64,000 nucleotides of DNA, taken from contig JBJLEF010000001.1 in NCBI GenBank assembly GCA_045565995.1, positions 2,108,001-2,172,000 on the forward strand, read 5' to 3'. Made by a program: the position numbers and the translations under genes. Shown here in pieces: positions 1-7,941 of this stretch; within the stretch, counting starts at the first letter, position 1, and every line of letters begins with the position of its first letter. The notes under the pieces are model-generated. The model had not been told where the DNA came from. It did no database searches and worked only from the letters and a program-made list of their open reading frames with translations. The DNA is from UBA721 sp002705165. Lineage in GTDB: Bacteria > Planctomycetota > Planctomycetia > Pirellulales > Pirellulaceae.

Positions 1-236
1 GGCAAAAAGGACAGACGGAAATGTACCGTGGTCGGGAGCTGACGGTTAATTTGTTACGCAAGACTCAATTGCAAATTGCTGTGAATGACGAATTCGTTGA
101 GCCAACGATTCAAGCCATTCTAAAAGTTGGCCGTACGGGAGAATCTGGTGCCATTGGCGATGGGAAGATTTTTGTTCTGCCCATGGACGACTGCGTGCGT
201 ATCCGGACGGGAGAACGTGGCTCAGATGCGATCTAG
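1..236 (+). CDS. PII signal-transduction protein, C-terminal part (cut by window edge)
   Basis: This is the tail of a PII (GlnB/GlnK) nitrogen-signalling protein. It reads in frame from position 3 and begins before the window. The T-loop start (QKGQTEMYRG), the nucleotide-binding IGDGKIFV segment and the C-terminal RIRTGE are visible. PII proteins normally carry Tyr51 in the T-loop motif YRGAEY, the site uridylylated by GlnD. Here that stretch reads YRGREL, so the tyrosine is a leucine. The B-loop before IGDGK also appears about two residues longer than in Escherichia coli GlnB. A second, canonical PII lies at 50590-50928 beside glnD. I infer a divergent paralogue not controlled by uridylylation. 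The neighbour upstream, which could be an ammonium transporter, is out of view. Confidence 0.93.
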   Translation, partial: QKGQTEMYRGRELTVNLLRKTQLQIAVNDEFVEPTIQAILKVGRTGESGAIGDGKIFVLPMDDCVRIRTGERGSDAI

Positions 237-268
237 CTGGCGAAGGCTATTGGTAAATGTGAATGCCA

Positions 269-303
269 ACGAACGCGGAACGTTCGTGCAGCCTTAAGGC
301 TGC
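269..303. terminator. Hairpins between convergent genes
   Basis: Two adjacent inverted repeats follow the PII stop codon: ACGAACG/CGTTCGT (269-275 and 281-287, 5-nt gap) and the perfect 16-bp palindrome GCAGCCTTAAGGCTGC (288-303). They lie where the PII gene and the opposing lipoprotein gene converge, so a shared transcription end is likely. There is no clear T-run, so this may not be a classical intrinsic terminator. Confidence 0.4.
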
Positions 304-563
304 TGAGTACGAACCATTTGTCCCAGATATTTATCCCGGACAGGTTCCGGTAGTGGCCGGTCAAATTCCGGAGGACGCATGCCTCCGAGATCGTCTCCTA
401 TTTCTGTCGCGGAATAGGGATCAAACAGGGCAGCACGATATTGCTGCTGGCGGATCTCTCCGCGAGGTTTAGTCACCTGCTCTTGGAAATGCTGACAGCC
501 CACGCTCGCCAGACTACTTAATAATAGCAGTGAGAGTGTCGTAATGTAGTGCCAACGTTGCAT
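294..563 (-). CDS. Small lipoprotein of unknown function
   Basis: This 89-residue protein has a short hydrophobic signal segment (residues about 8-20) ending in the lipobox ASVGC, so Cys23 is probably lipidated and the protein membrane-anchored. The mature part of about 66 residues is polar and proline-rich (MRPPEFDRPLPEP) with no domain I recognise. It stands alone, convergent with the PII gene and divergent from tatC. A reverse-strand TATAAA box (587-592) lies just upstream. The lipobox makes it more credible than the overlapping plus-strand reading frame. Short lipoproteins of this kind are common in planctomycetes. Confidence 0.6.
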   Translation of the reverse strand: MQRWHYITTLSLLLLSSLASVGCQHFQEQVTKPRGEIRQQQYRAALFDPYSATEIGDDLGGMRPPEFDRPLPEPVRDKYLGQMVRTQQP

Positions 564-924
564 TAGGGGGAATCCAGAATGTCAAGTTTATACTAGTCAG
601 AGATCTCGAACCGATAGGGGGGGATTATAGTGACCCATTGGAATCTGCGATATACCATTGTGTTAAGTTGAATTCACTCTCAAACTCTCATCTTCTGGCA
701 GTTTGTCTTCTAGTTTATGCGTGTCTGTCATGTTAAACTTGGGACATTCCTGCAGACACCTTTAGTGGTCTGTTTCAGCTGGTGCGGCAGCTTCCTTCCG
801 TATGAATTTGGGACCCTTTCACAACTGTGAAGTTCTGATCTGGTCGTCTTGATGTTTTCATATGCGTCGCCGGAATTCCGGTGTAACCAACGACTATCCA
901 TTTGGAAAAACTTGATTTCTAGTT
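564..924. other. Divergent intergenic region
   Basis: This 361-bp gap separates the leftward lipoprotein gene from rightward tatC. A TATAAA-like -10 box for the lipoprotein is present at 587-592 on the minus strand, without a good -35. I found no convincing tatC promoter, RNA gene or repeat, only a G-run at about 617-623. Confidence 0.4.
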
Positions 925-2391
925 ATGGCTAAAAACCCTAAAGAAGATCTGTTTGCAGATTCTACGATGACGTTCGGTGAGCATCTGGAAGAGTTGCGCC
1001 ACTGCTTGTTCCGTGCCGCGATTGGGTTAGTGATTGGTGTGGGATTTGGTTTGTTCTATGCAGATGATGTGATCAAGCAAATCCAGGTCCCGCTCAAAGC
1101 TTCACTGCGATCTTACTACCGTCATGCGGCTCTTGACCGCATACAGGATGATGATATCGCTCAGGCTGAGTTGGCAGGACTGATAACCAAAGAAGACTAC
1201 GTTTCCAATGACATCGAAGTCGAACTTGACAAGCTGCTCATCAGACTGAAAGTAGCTGTTCCCCGTCAATTGGGAGCACTCGACTTTGCGTTATACTCTT
1301 TCGTCCCCGAAGATTTTATTTTGGAAGCAGGCGAGCAGTCGAAATACCCAGACTTTTTTAGAAATTTCAAAACGGATTTGGATAGCGATCAGCCATGGGC
1401 AGTTTTTCTACATGGACTTCTCGATGAAACTCAGCTGGCTGCCTATGAACGACTTGCAACTTCTGGCAATGGTACGGCTGCTGAGGCGATTGCTATCCTT
1501 AATCACTGGGCGAATGATCCGAGTGTTTACGAGAACGAGCACATTCGCGAGCTTGTAAAGACTTCGATCGAAGCCCCGGAAGCCTGGTGGTCGGAACTGG
1601 ATACCAGTGGCGACGAAAACAAGATCAATGTGGATGAAGTGTTCGAAACTCTTACCCACGCCATCAAACAACCCAGTGTTGGCACTACGATTGAGGATCG
1701 GCAGCGACGTGTTAATAAGTTTGCGTTGTCTAACGCCTTCCCTGAGTATCTTCGTTCGGCTCGTCCGGCAACGATTACTTTGCCGGTTTGGGAAAAGAAA
1801 GACATTCGCGTGCAAACACTTAATGCGCATGAAGGTTTTATGATTTGGCTCAAGGCAGCCTTCATTGCAGGGTTTGTCATTGGTAGCCCCTGGATTTTCT
1901 TTCAGGTGTGGGCCTTTGTTGCTGCTGGTTTGTATCCGCACGAACGAAAGTACGTTTACATTTATTTGCCGTTCTGTCTAGCTTTGTTTTTCGGTGGAGC
2001 CGCCATGGCGTTCTTCGTTGTGATGGAACCTGTGCTCGACTTTCTTTTTAGTTATAACCGCATGATGGCGATTGACCCGGATCCCCGTATTAGTGAGTGG
2101 CTGGGATTCGTGTTGTTTTTACCCATTGGGTTTGGTATCGCCTTTCAGTTGCCTTTGGTCATGTTGATGCTACAGAGAATCGGAATCTTTACTACCAAAG
2201 CTTATCTGGCAAAATGGCGTGTGGCGATTTTGGTGATCTTTATTATCGCGATGTTTCTAACACCCGCCGACCCGTTAAGTATGTTGCTGTTGGGTGGGCC
2301 GTTAACCGTGCTGTACTTCCTGGGTATTTTGTTGTGTCGATTCATGCCTCGTAACAAGAACCGGTATGCCGAGAGCTACGATCCAGTATGA
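925..2391 (+). CDS. tatC: Sec-independent protein translocase TatC with a large periplasmic insertion
   Basis: TatC is the inner-membrane receptor of the twin-arginine pathway, which exports folded proteins. The N-terminal signature FGEHLEELRHCLFR, the first membrane helix (about residues 27-48), the cytoplasmic-loop motif LYPHERKYV and the remaining hydrophobic helices (from about 303 to 475) match the family. The length is unusual: 488 residues against roughly 250. The extra sequence lies between helix 1 and helix 2, residues about 60-296. It is hydrophilic and contains no membrane segment, so it should form a separate domain on the periplasmic face. Two likely Tat substrates are encoded nearby (27678-28748 and 46061-47068). 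No tatA or tatB is adjacent. There is no clear ribosome-binding site before the ATG. Confidence 0.95.
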   Translation: MAKNPKEDLFADSTMTFGEHLEELRHCLFRAAIGLVIGVGFGLFYADDVIKQIQVPLKASLRSYYRHAALDRIQDDDIAQAELAGLITKEDYVSNDIEVELDKLLIRLKVAVPRQLGALDFALYSFVPEDFILEAGEQSKYPDFFRNFKTDLDSDQPWAVFLHGLLDETQLAAYERLATSGNGTAAEAIAILNHWANDPSVYENEHIRELVKTSIEAPEAWWSELDTSGDENKINVDEVFETLTHAIKQPSVGTTIEDRQRRVNKFALSNAFPEYLRSARPATITLPVWEKKDIRVQTLNAHEGFMIWLKAAFIAGFVIGSPWIFFQVWAFVAAGLYPHERKYVYIYLPFCLALFFGGAAMAFFVVMEPVLDFLFSYNRMMAIDPDPRISEWLGFVLFLPIGFGIAFQLPLVMLMLQRIGIFTTKAYLAKWRVAILVIFIIAMFLTPADPLSMLLLGGPLTVLYFLGILLCRFMPRNKNRYAESYDPV

Positions 2392-2424
2392 CCTTTGGAT
2401 AACGTCAATGCCTTAGGTCCTGGG

Positions 2425-2453
2425 ATTTGTCAGGCATGCTGGCTCTGACAAAT
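2425..2453 (+). terminator. Hairpin after tatC
   Basis: A perfect 9-bp inverted repeat, ATTTGTCAG/CTGACAAAT with an 11-nt loop, lies 33 bp after the tatC stop and is followed by TTGTTCTT. It is a plausible but weak intrinsic terminator. Confidence 0.5.
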
Positions 2454-2488
2454 TTGTTCTTACCTTATTACTTTTTCAGATTGAATCG

Positions 2489-3538
2489 ATGAATAAAGAA
2501 TCCTCTCGAAAACGATCGCGTCGCTATGACCAGCGCCCTGCTCGCACTTCACGTAAGGCAGGCGATGGAGAAAGTGTGCGTTTGCAAAAAGTATTGGCAG
2601 CGGCCGGGTACGGCAGTCGCAGGCACTGTGAAGAGTTAATTACCGCTGGTCGAGTGCAGGTGAATCGCAAGGTCGTGACCGAGTTAGGAGTGAAAGTAGA
2701 TCCCGGTAGCGATGAAGTTCGTGTCGACGGAGATGTTATCGAACGCCCGACTCTGCGCTACTATGTTTTGAACAAGCCTCAGGGCGTTCTTTCGACCAAC
2801 AGCGATCCGGATGGAAGAATTCGTGTTGTGGACTTGATTGGCGATTCCAACCACTTGTTTACCATTGGCCGATTAGACCGAAGTAGCGAAGGGCTGATCA
2901 TCGTTACGAATGACGGCGATTTGGCTAATAAGATCGCACACCCGAGCTATCAAATCAATAAAGTTTACACGGTGCGTGTTGCCGGTAATATTCAGCGTGA
3001 GCAACTGGCTGAAGTCCGTCAGGGAGTTTATCTTTCCGATGGAAAGGCGAATGTTGAGTCGATGCGAGTTAAGAAGCGTCATAAGCAAACTACTGAGTTG
3101 GAAATGGTTCTGGCCGAAGGTAAGAATCGTGAAATTCGCAGGGTGTTGGCTCGCGTGGGACATAAAGTGCTCCAGTTGAAGCGAATTGCCATAGGGCCGG
3201 TACGCCTGGGTGAGTTACCAGAAGGCGCTTACCGTGAACTGACTGTAGCCGAAGTGAAGGCATTGAAGCGTGTAACCAGCGAACCATCATCTCCGTCGAC
3301 GCGTCGCAAGTATGCAAAAAGAAAAGCGACTACTGGAAATGCTAAGCGAAAAGTCGTAAAAAAGACTCAACAAGGTCGTCGTAAAAAAAGTGATGATAGT
3401 CGCAGCACAACTCCCGGCACGACACGAAAGTCAGCCCGAGGCGCGGCTCGGAATTCGAAGACACGTTCTTCAAAATCGAGTAGTGGTAGCAGCCGGCGTA
3501 AATCAGCTAAGAAACGAAACGTAAGGAAACGTCGTTGA
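2489..3538 (+). CDS. rluB: 23S rRNA pseudouridine synthase, RsuA/RluB family, with a basic tail
   Basis: This enzyme isomerises a uridine in rRNA, probably in 23S rRNA as RluB does. After a basic leader comes an S4 RNA-binding domain (residues about 29-75, RLQKVLAAAGYGSRRHCEE) and the catalytic domain with GRLDRSSEGLIIVTNDG, which contains the catalytic aspartate. GKNREIRRVLARVGH is the typical C-terminal family motif. The conserved part ends near residue 260. The last 85 or so residues are almost entirely Lys, Arg, Ser and Thr and look disordered and RNA-binding. The stop codon overlaps the next start (TGATG), which suggests translational coupling to the pyrK-like gene. RluB against RsuA or RluF specificity cannot be decided from sequence alone. 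Confidence 0.88.
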   Translation: MNKESSRKRSRRYDQRPARTSRKAGDGESVRLQKVLAAAGYGSRRHCEELITAGRVQVNRKVVTELGVKVDPGSDEVRVDGDVIERPTLRYYVLNKPQGVLSTNSDPDGRIRVVDLIGDSNHLFTIGRLDRSSEGLIIVTNDGDLANKIAHPSYQINKVYTVRVAGNIQREQLAEVRQGVYLSDGKANVESMRVKKRHKQTTELEMVLAEGKNREIRRVLARVGHKVLQLKRIAIGPVRLGELPEGAYRELTVAEVKALKRVTSEPSSPSTRRKYAKRKATTGNAKRKVVKKTQQGRRKKSDDSRSTTPGTTRKSARGAARNSKTRSSKSSSGSSRRKSAKKRNVRKRR

Positions 3539-4440
3539 TGTCTACTGAGCATTGTAATAACCCACTGCATGCTGATTACTATGCAGACGATTCTGCCCAT
3601 TACACTGCTGAAGTCATTGAAAACGTCGAAGTTGCTCAAGCGACCTGGCGCATCAGATTTCGTTGTCCGGACATGGCCGCTAAATGTAAACCTGGCCAGT
3701 TCATCATGTTGAAAATCACGGACAGGGATGATCCGCTTATCGGGCGTCCACTTGCAGTCTTTGATGTCATTGGAGACGCAAACGGAGTACCGACCGACCT
3801 AGAGGCGGTCTATCTGGTTAAAGGTAATCTTACGACTCGATTAGTTGATGTCGTTGCAGGCCAGTATCTGGATGTTTGGGGCCCTTTAGGTAACGGCTTT
3901 CTGCCACAGGAAACACGTCACCTCATTATGGTTGCCGGAGGGATCGGACAAACTCCGTTTGTTACTCTTGCCCGTGAATATCTGGGTCTTGCTAACTACG
4001 ACCGCGATTGTCCTCAGGCTCAAAAGGTAACCCTTTGCTACGGAGCTCGTAACGAGCATCTATTGGCTGGAGTCGATACGTTTGAATCAGTCGCAGGTTT
4101 GGACGTTAGGTTATGCACTGATGACGGGTCACGTGGTCATCACGGTCTGGTTACAGAGTTGCTGGAACAAGTCCTTTCCGAGGACAAAGAGGCCCATGGC
4201 AGCAGTGAGGGAACCCGAGTGGTCTGTTGTGGGCCGGAACCAATGATGGAAGCAGTGGCAAAAGTTAGCAAGAGCTGGGCCGTTCAATGTCAGGTGTCAC
4301 TGGAAACTCCGATGGCCTGTGGGATCGGGATCTGCTTCACTTGTGTGACCAAAGTTGTTCAGAATGATGGTAGTTGGGACTACAAACGAACATGTGTTGA
4401 AGGTCCTGTGTTCGATGCCTCCAAAATTGTTTGGCATTGA
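3538..4440 (+). CDS. pyrK: Dihydroorotate dehydrogenase electron-transfer subunit-like flavoprotein (PyrK)
   Basis: PyrK-type proteins pass electrons between NAD(H) and dihydroorotate dehydrogenase B through FAD and a [2Fe-2S] cluster. The protein has the FAD-binding segment IGRPLAVFDV, the NAD-binding motif MVAGGIGQTPFVTLA, the CCGPEPMMEAV motif, and the C-terminal cluster-binding cysteines in CGIGICFTC plus a later RTCVEGPVF. The length of 300 residues fits a PyrK slightly longer than usual. The start is the ATG overlapping the rluB stop; a TTG three bases earlier is possible. No pyrD gene is adjacent, so a general ferredoxin-reductase-like role cannot be excluded. Confidence 0.85.
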   Translation: MSTEHCNNPLHADYYADDSAHYTAEVIENVEVAQATWRIRFRCPDMAAKCKPGQFIMLKITDRDDPLIGRPLAVFDVIGDANGVPTDLEAVYLVKGNLTTRLVDVVAGQYLDVWGPLGNGFLPQETRHLIMVAGGIGQTPFVTLAREYLGLANYDRDCPQAQKVTLCYGARNEHLLAGVDTFESVAGLDVRLCTDDGSRGHHGLVTELLEQVLSEDKEAHGSSEGTRVVCCGPEPMMEAVAKVSKSWAVQCQVSLETPMACGIGICFTCVTKVVQNDGSWDYKRTCVEGPVFDASKIVWH

Positions 4441-4478
4441 AAAGCCAACGGGAGAGCGATTCCTTATCTGGAAGAGCC

Positions 4479-5756
4479 CTACTTGAGATTAGATACAGAC
4501 GAGACAGTCGTTCCGGCTTTCGGTGCGTTGCTCTTTTCCTTCAGTGAATAGCACAGCAGCTTATCTAAAGACCGAATGTAAATATTACCGTTATTGATTG
4601 CGACGTGAGCCCAAGTCTCAGTGTTACTCACTTTCTTCTGTGAAAGAATCTCAAGCGATTCAGGCGTTCCGTCGACAAGGTAAAGAATACCTTTTTGATC
4701 TAAACCTAAAATCCGTTCCCCATCCGTAATCAAGCTCCAGTACTTTCCGAAGGGCTGACTAGTCCATGCGGTTTTACCGTTTTTCAGGTTTAGACAGATC
4801 AAACGCTGATTTCGGAGATGCATGTATGCGTGATCTCCCAGTACAACCGGGGAGGACATATAAGCTTGGATAGTATTGTTCCAGCTATACTCCTGCTTGA
4901 TCTTTTCTCCAGCCAAATCGTAAAGAAATGACCCCCCTCCATAGGAACTTGTGAAGAAACTATCTTCATATCGAACCGGAGTTAGGATGTTCATGCCTCG
5001 GAATGCAGGGATTTTAACTCCCCATAGTTTTTCACCGCTTGTCCATCCTAAGCCGACTAATTCTTCTCGAGTTTGAGCCACCAATTGCGGTTTTCCATTA
5101 ATCATCTGAATTGTCGGTGAGGAGAAGGCGCTTCCATTCATCCCCCCTTGATCTTTCGAGGCTTGCCAGAGGATTTTCCCATTTTCCGCATCCAACTGAA
5201 TGACACCACTACCGGCTTGGACAACTAGTTTTCCGTCACTATAGATTGGTGAGGATGCAAATCCAAACGAAGGAAGGGGAGTTTTAAGCTCCTTTACAAA
5301 GTCCATTTGCCAAAGGATCTTTCCGTCCTCCATGTTGAGACAAGTTAAGACATCTCGCATTCCGGCAACAAAGATCTTACCGTCAGCTACTAGTGGCGTT
5401 GAGCGAATCCAGCTACCGTTTGAAGCAGCGAAGAAAGGAACAGACATCGCTCCGTTCCACTTACTTGTCCAAATTAACTTTCCGGTTTCTTCGTTGTAGC
5501 AGTAAACAGCTTCATATTTTTTGTCCACGGTTGCGGTCGTAAAAACGAATCCATTTTGAGTCACGGGCCCAGAATAACTTGGCCCTAAGCTTACTTCCCA
5601 AGATTTTTCGATGTCTTCCAGGTTTTCAGGAAGCTTAATGTTGATTGTCCCATCACGCTTTGGACCTCTCCACTGATTCCAGTCGCTATCCTGAGAATGA
5701 ACAGAAGCATGGATGGAAAGCAGTAAAATAAGTGCTAAAGTAGTGAGGTATTTCAT
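4479..5756 (-). CDS. Secreted PQQ-like beta-propeller protein
   Basis: This is a 425-residue exported protein with a signal peptide (residues about 1-21, ending near VHSQ). It is followed by repeated propeller blades with the pattern DGKIFVAG...CLNMEDGKILWQ, as in PQQ-binding-like and outer-membrane-assembly beta-propellers. WNQWRGPKRDG at the mature N terminus is typical of the large planctomycete family of such proteins. No catalytic quinoprotein motifs are obvious, so it may be a scaffold or binding protein rather than a dehydrogenase. It stands alone and is transcribed away from the lipid-modification operon, sharing a 131-bp divergent region with it. Confidence 0.85.
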   Translation of the reverse strand: MKYLTTLALILLLSIHASVHSQDSDWNQWRGPKRDGTINIKLPENLEDIEKSWEVSLGPSYSGPVTQNGFVFTTATVDKKYEAVYCYNEETGKLIWTSKWNGAMSVPFFAASNGSWIRSTPLVADGKIFVAGMRDVLTCLNMEDGKILWQMDFVKELKTPLPSFGFASSPIYSDGKLVVQAGSGVIQLDAENGKILWQASKDQGGMNGSAFSSPTIQMINGKPQLVAQTREELVGLGWTSGEKLWGVKIPAFRGMNILTPVRYEDSFFTSSYGGGSFLYDLAGEKIKQEYSWNNTIQAYMSSPVVLGDHAYMHLRNQRLICLNLKNGKTAWTSQPFGKYWSLITDGERILGLDQKGILYLVDGTPESLEILSQKKVSNTETWAHVAINNGNIYIRSLDKLLCYSLKEKSNAPKAGTTVSSVSNLK

Positions 5757-5887
5757 GGGAATTTCCTAAAAGTAGAGGGTGACATTGTAGTTGTAGACAC
5801 AACTTGGGATTCGCCCAGTCGTTTTTTATCTTTTTGGGGTTTTTTTTTCTTGCTGTTGTTATACAACATCCACCAAAAGGGGGATTC

Positions 5888-7171
5888 ATGAAAATTGCAA
5901 TCATTGGTGCCGGCATAGCCGGCCTTACCAGTGCACACTACTTGAGTAAATCCGTAGAGCAAGTTGATCTGTTTGAAGCTAAGAGCTATCTTGGCGGACA
6001 CACGAATACGGTCAACGTGACGGATACTGAGGCAGGCCTGATTCCTGTCGATACAGGGTTCATCGTATTTAACGATAGGACCTACCCAAACTTTATTCGT
6101 TTGTTAGGTGAACTAGGCGTAAGTTACCAACCCTCCGAAATGTCTTTTGGGATAAAGCATGAGCCCTCTGGACTGGAATTTCGGGGGGCTAATCTTGGCG
6201 GCCTGTTTGCACAACGAAAGAGAATCTTTTCTGTGTCTCATATAAGGTTTCTTTACGAGATTTATCGCTTCAACAAAGTCGCGGCCCGTGTTAGAGAGAA
6301 TGTTCCTCATGATATGACCATCGAACAGTTTTTTAGAAAATATCCTTTTCGTAGTGAATTGCTCGAGTATTTCTTTTTGCCCATGGGTGCCGCTATTTGG
6401 TCGACATCTTGTGAAAGGTTCATGACCTTTCCTATACGATTTGTTTTGGACTTCTACTCACATCATGGGTTGTTAAGCATCAATGACAGGCCTCAATGGT
6501 TTACGGTGTGTAAGGGGTCAAAAAGTTACGTGGAAAGATTAGTGGCGAGTTCGTCAACTAATTTTCATGTCGAGAGCCCGGTTTCAGTGATACGCCGTTG
6601 TGTGGATGGAAAAGTTGCCATTCAGGTAGCTGGACGTCAGGAGTTGGAATATGACCATGTCGTCGTGGCAACTCATACGGATCAGGCATTAAGAATGCTC
6701 GAGAATCCGATCCCTAACGAGCGTGAGATTCTCGATTCTTTTCGATATGAGTCTAATCTGGCGATTCTTCATACCGATACCTCCATCCTCCCTAAAACGA
6801 GGAATGCTTGGGCCTCCTGGAACTATTTGCTTGAGCATGAAAAAGAGACCAAAGCCTCGGTGACTTACTGGATGAATAAACTGCAGTCGATTGAGGCCAA
6901 AAATCAATACCTTGTCACTTTAAATGCGGAGCACAAAATAGCCCCCGAGAAGATAATCCGAAAGATCCAATACGCACATCCACAATTTGATGAGGGGAAA
7001 TATGCAACTTCCCAAAGGCACGATGAGTTGATCAATTTGAACGGTATCTCCTACTGTGGAGCCTATTGGGGCGCCGGTTTTCATGAGGACGGCGTACGAA
7101 GTAGCCTCAAGGTAGTGAATGGCCTATTAGGGGAGACGTCGATTTCTATTTTGGAAAACAAGAATGCTTAA
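5888..7171 (+). CDS. FAD-dependent amine-oxidase-like protein (COG2907)
   Basis: This is the first gene of a five-gene operon. The N terminus is a Rossmann dinucleotide-binding motif (IIGAGIAGLTSAHYL) followed by the family hallmark YLGGHTNTV. The rest resembles the flavin-containing amine oxidase/desaturase fold, and NGISYCGAYWGAGFHEDG near the end is a further COG2907 motif. The ATG at 5888 is preceded by an AGGGGG ribosome-binding site; an in-frame extension upstream to 5804 is unlikely. COG2907 proteins recur next to DUF1365 and CFA-synthase genes, as here, often in light or singlet-oxygen regulons. A role as a desaturase or oxidase acting on modified fatty acyl chains is an inference from that context. 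It overlaps the next gene by 8 bp. Confidence 0.88.
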   Translation: MKIAIIGAGIAGLTSAHYLSKSVEQVDLFEAKSYLGGHTNTVNVTDTEAGLIPVDTGFIVFNDRTYPNFIRLLGELGVSYQPSEMSFGIKHEPSGLEFRGANLGGLFAQRKRIFSVSHIRFLYEIYRFNKVAARVRENVPHDMTIEQFFRKYPFRSELLEYFFLPMGAAIWSTSCERFMTFPIRFVLDFYSHHGLLSINDRPQWFTVCKGSKSYVERLVASSSTNFHVESPVSVIRRCVDGKVAIQVAGRQELEYDHVVVATHTDQALRMLENPIPNEREILDSFRYESNLAILHTDTSILPKTRNAWASWNYLLEHEKETKASVTYWMNKLQSIEAKNQYLVTLNAEHKIAPEKIIRKIQYAHPQFDEGKYATSQRHDELINLNGISYCGAYWGAGFHEDGVRSSLKVVNGLLGETSISILENKNA

Positions 7172-7916
7172 CAGTTGTTTTTATGAAGGTGTCGTGTTTC
7201 ACTCACGTAAGAGTCCAAGGCACCATGGATTTCGCTCGGGATTATATATGGTATTTCTTGATCTTGATGAGATCGGAGATTTATTTAGCAATTGTCGCCT
7301 CATGACAACTAACTGGCCCTGGTTTAACAGGTTTCGCCGGCGTGATTATTTTGGGGAGGAGCACTCCTTAAAGGATGCTCTACTGGATTTTATTAATAAA
7401 CAGACGGGTGATGACACAATTAGTCGGGTGGCGCTGTTAACTCAGGTAAGGACTCTTGGGTACTTTATGAATCCGGTTGCATTTTATTACTGTTTTGATG
7501 CCGGGGATGAACTGAAGTATGTCGTTGCCGAGGTCAATAATACTCCTTGGGGCGAAAAATATTTATATCTTCTTGATAATTCGCACTGGCAAGGTGAGCC
7601 TGCTGGGCGCTCCACGACAGAGAAGAAAATGCATGTTTCCCCATTTATGTCGATGGCTTATCGATACCACTGGTCCATTACCAAACCCTCTGAAACGTTG
7701 CGTTTGGCGATCAGGCTAAGAGATGAAAACGAAAAAGTTCCTTTCATCGCAGGTGTTCGATTGAAACGTAGAGCATTTAGTACGTTTAGCCTCTTGCGTT
7801 TAAACCTGCGTTATCCCTTCATCACGATAAGAATTCTGATGGGGATATACTATCAGGCTTTTCGTTTGTGGTGTAAAAAAGTACCCTTTCAACCGCATCC
7901 TAATAAACTGAACTAG
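7164..7916 (+). CDS. DUF1365 family protein
   Basis: This 250-residue protein matches the DUF1365 (COG3496) pattern: an opening like CFYEGVVFHSR, HHGFRSGLYMVFLDLDEI, then RTLGYFMNPVAFYYCFDAG and VAEVNNTPWGEKYLYLL, and HVSPFMSMAYRYHW in the second half. The biochemical activity is unknown to me. The family nearly always accompanies a COG2907 flavoprotein and a CFA-like enzyme, which suggests a shared step in lipid modification. Translation is probably coupled to the upstream gene through the 8-bp overlap. Confidence 0.9.
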   Translation: MLNSCFYEGVVFHSRKSPRHHGFRSGLYMVFLDLDEIGDLFSNCRLMTTNWPWFNRFRRRDYFGEEHSLKDALLDFINKQTGDDTISRVALLTQVRTLGYFMNPVAFYYCFDAGDELKYVVAEVNNTPWGEKYLYLLDNSHWQGEPAGRSTTEKKMHVSPFMSMAYRYHWSITKPSETLRLAIRLRDENEKVPFIAGVRLKRRAFSTFSLLRLNLRYPFITIRILMGIYYQAFRLWCKKVPFQPHPNKLN

Positions 7917-7941
7917 TTCGAAACGCTTTGAGATTTAAACT

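Noticed and set aside
263..472. A 69-residue plus-strand reading frame opposite the small lipoprotein
   Set aside because: It is antisense to a protein with a clear lipobox and has no motif of its own.
1408..1941. Long minus-strand frame inside tatC
   Set aside because: It is the complement of the well-supported tatC gene, with no start signal or motifs.
5821..5850. T-rich run upstream of the COG2907 gene, looking like a terminator
   Set aside because: It lies between divergent genes, has no stem, and nothing ends there on the plus strand.
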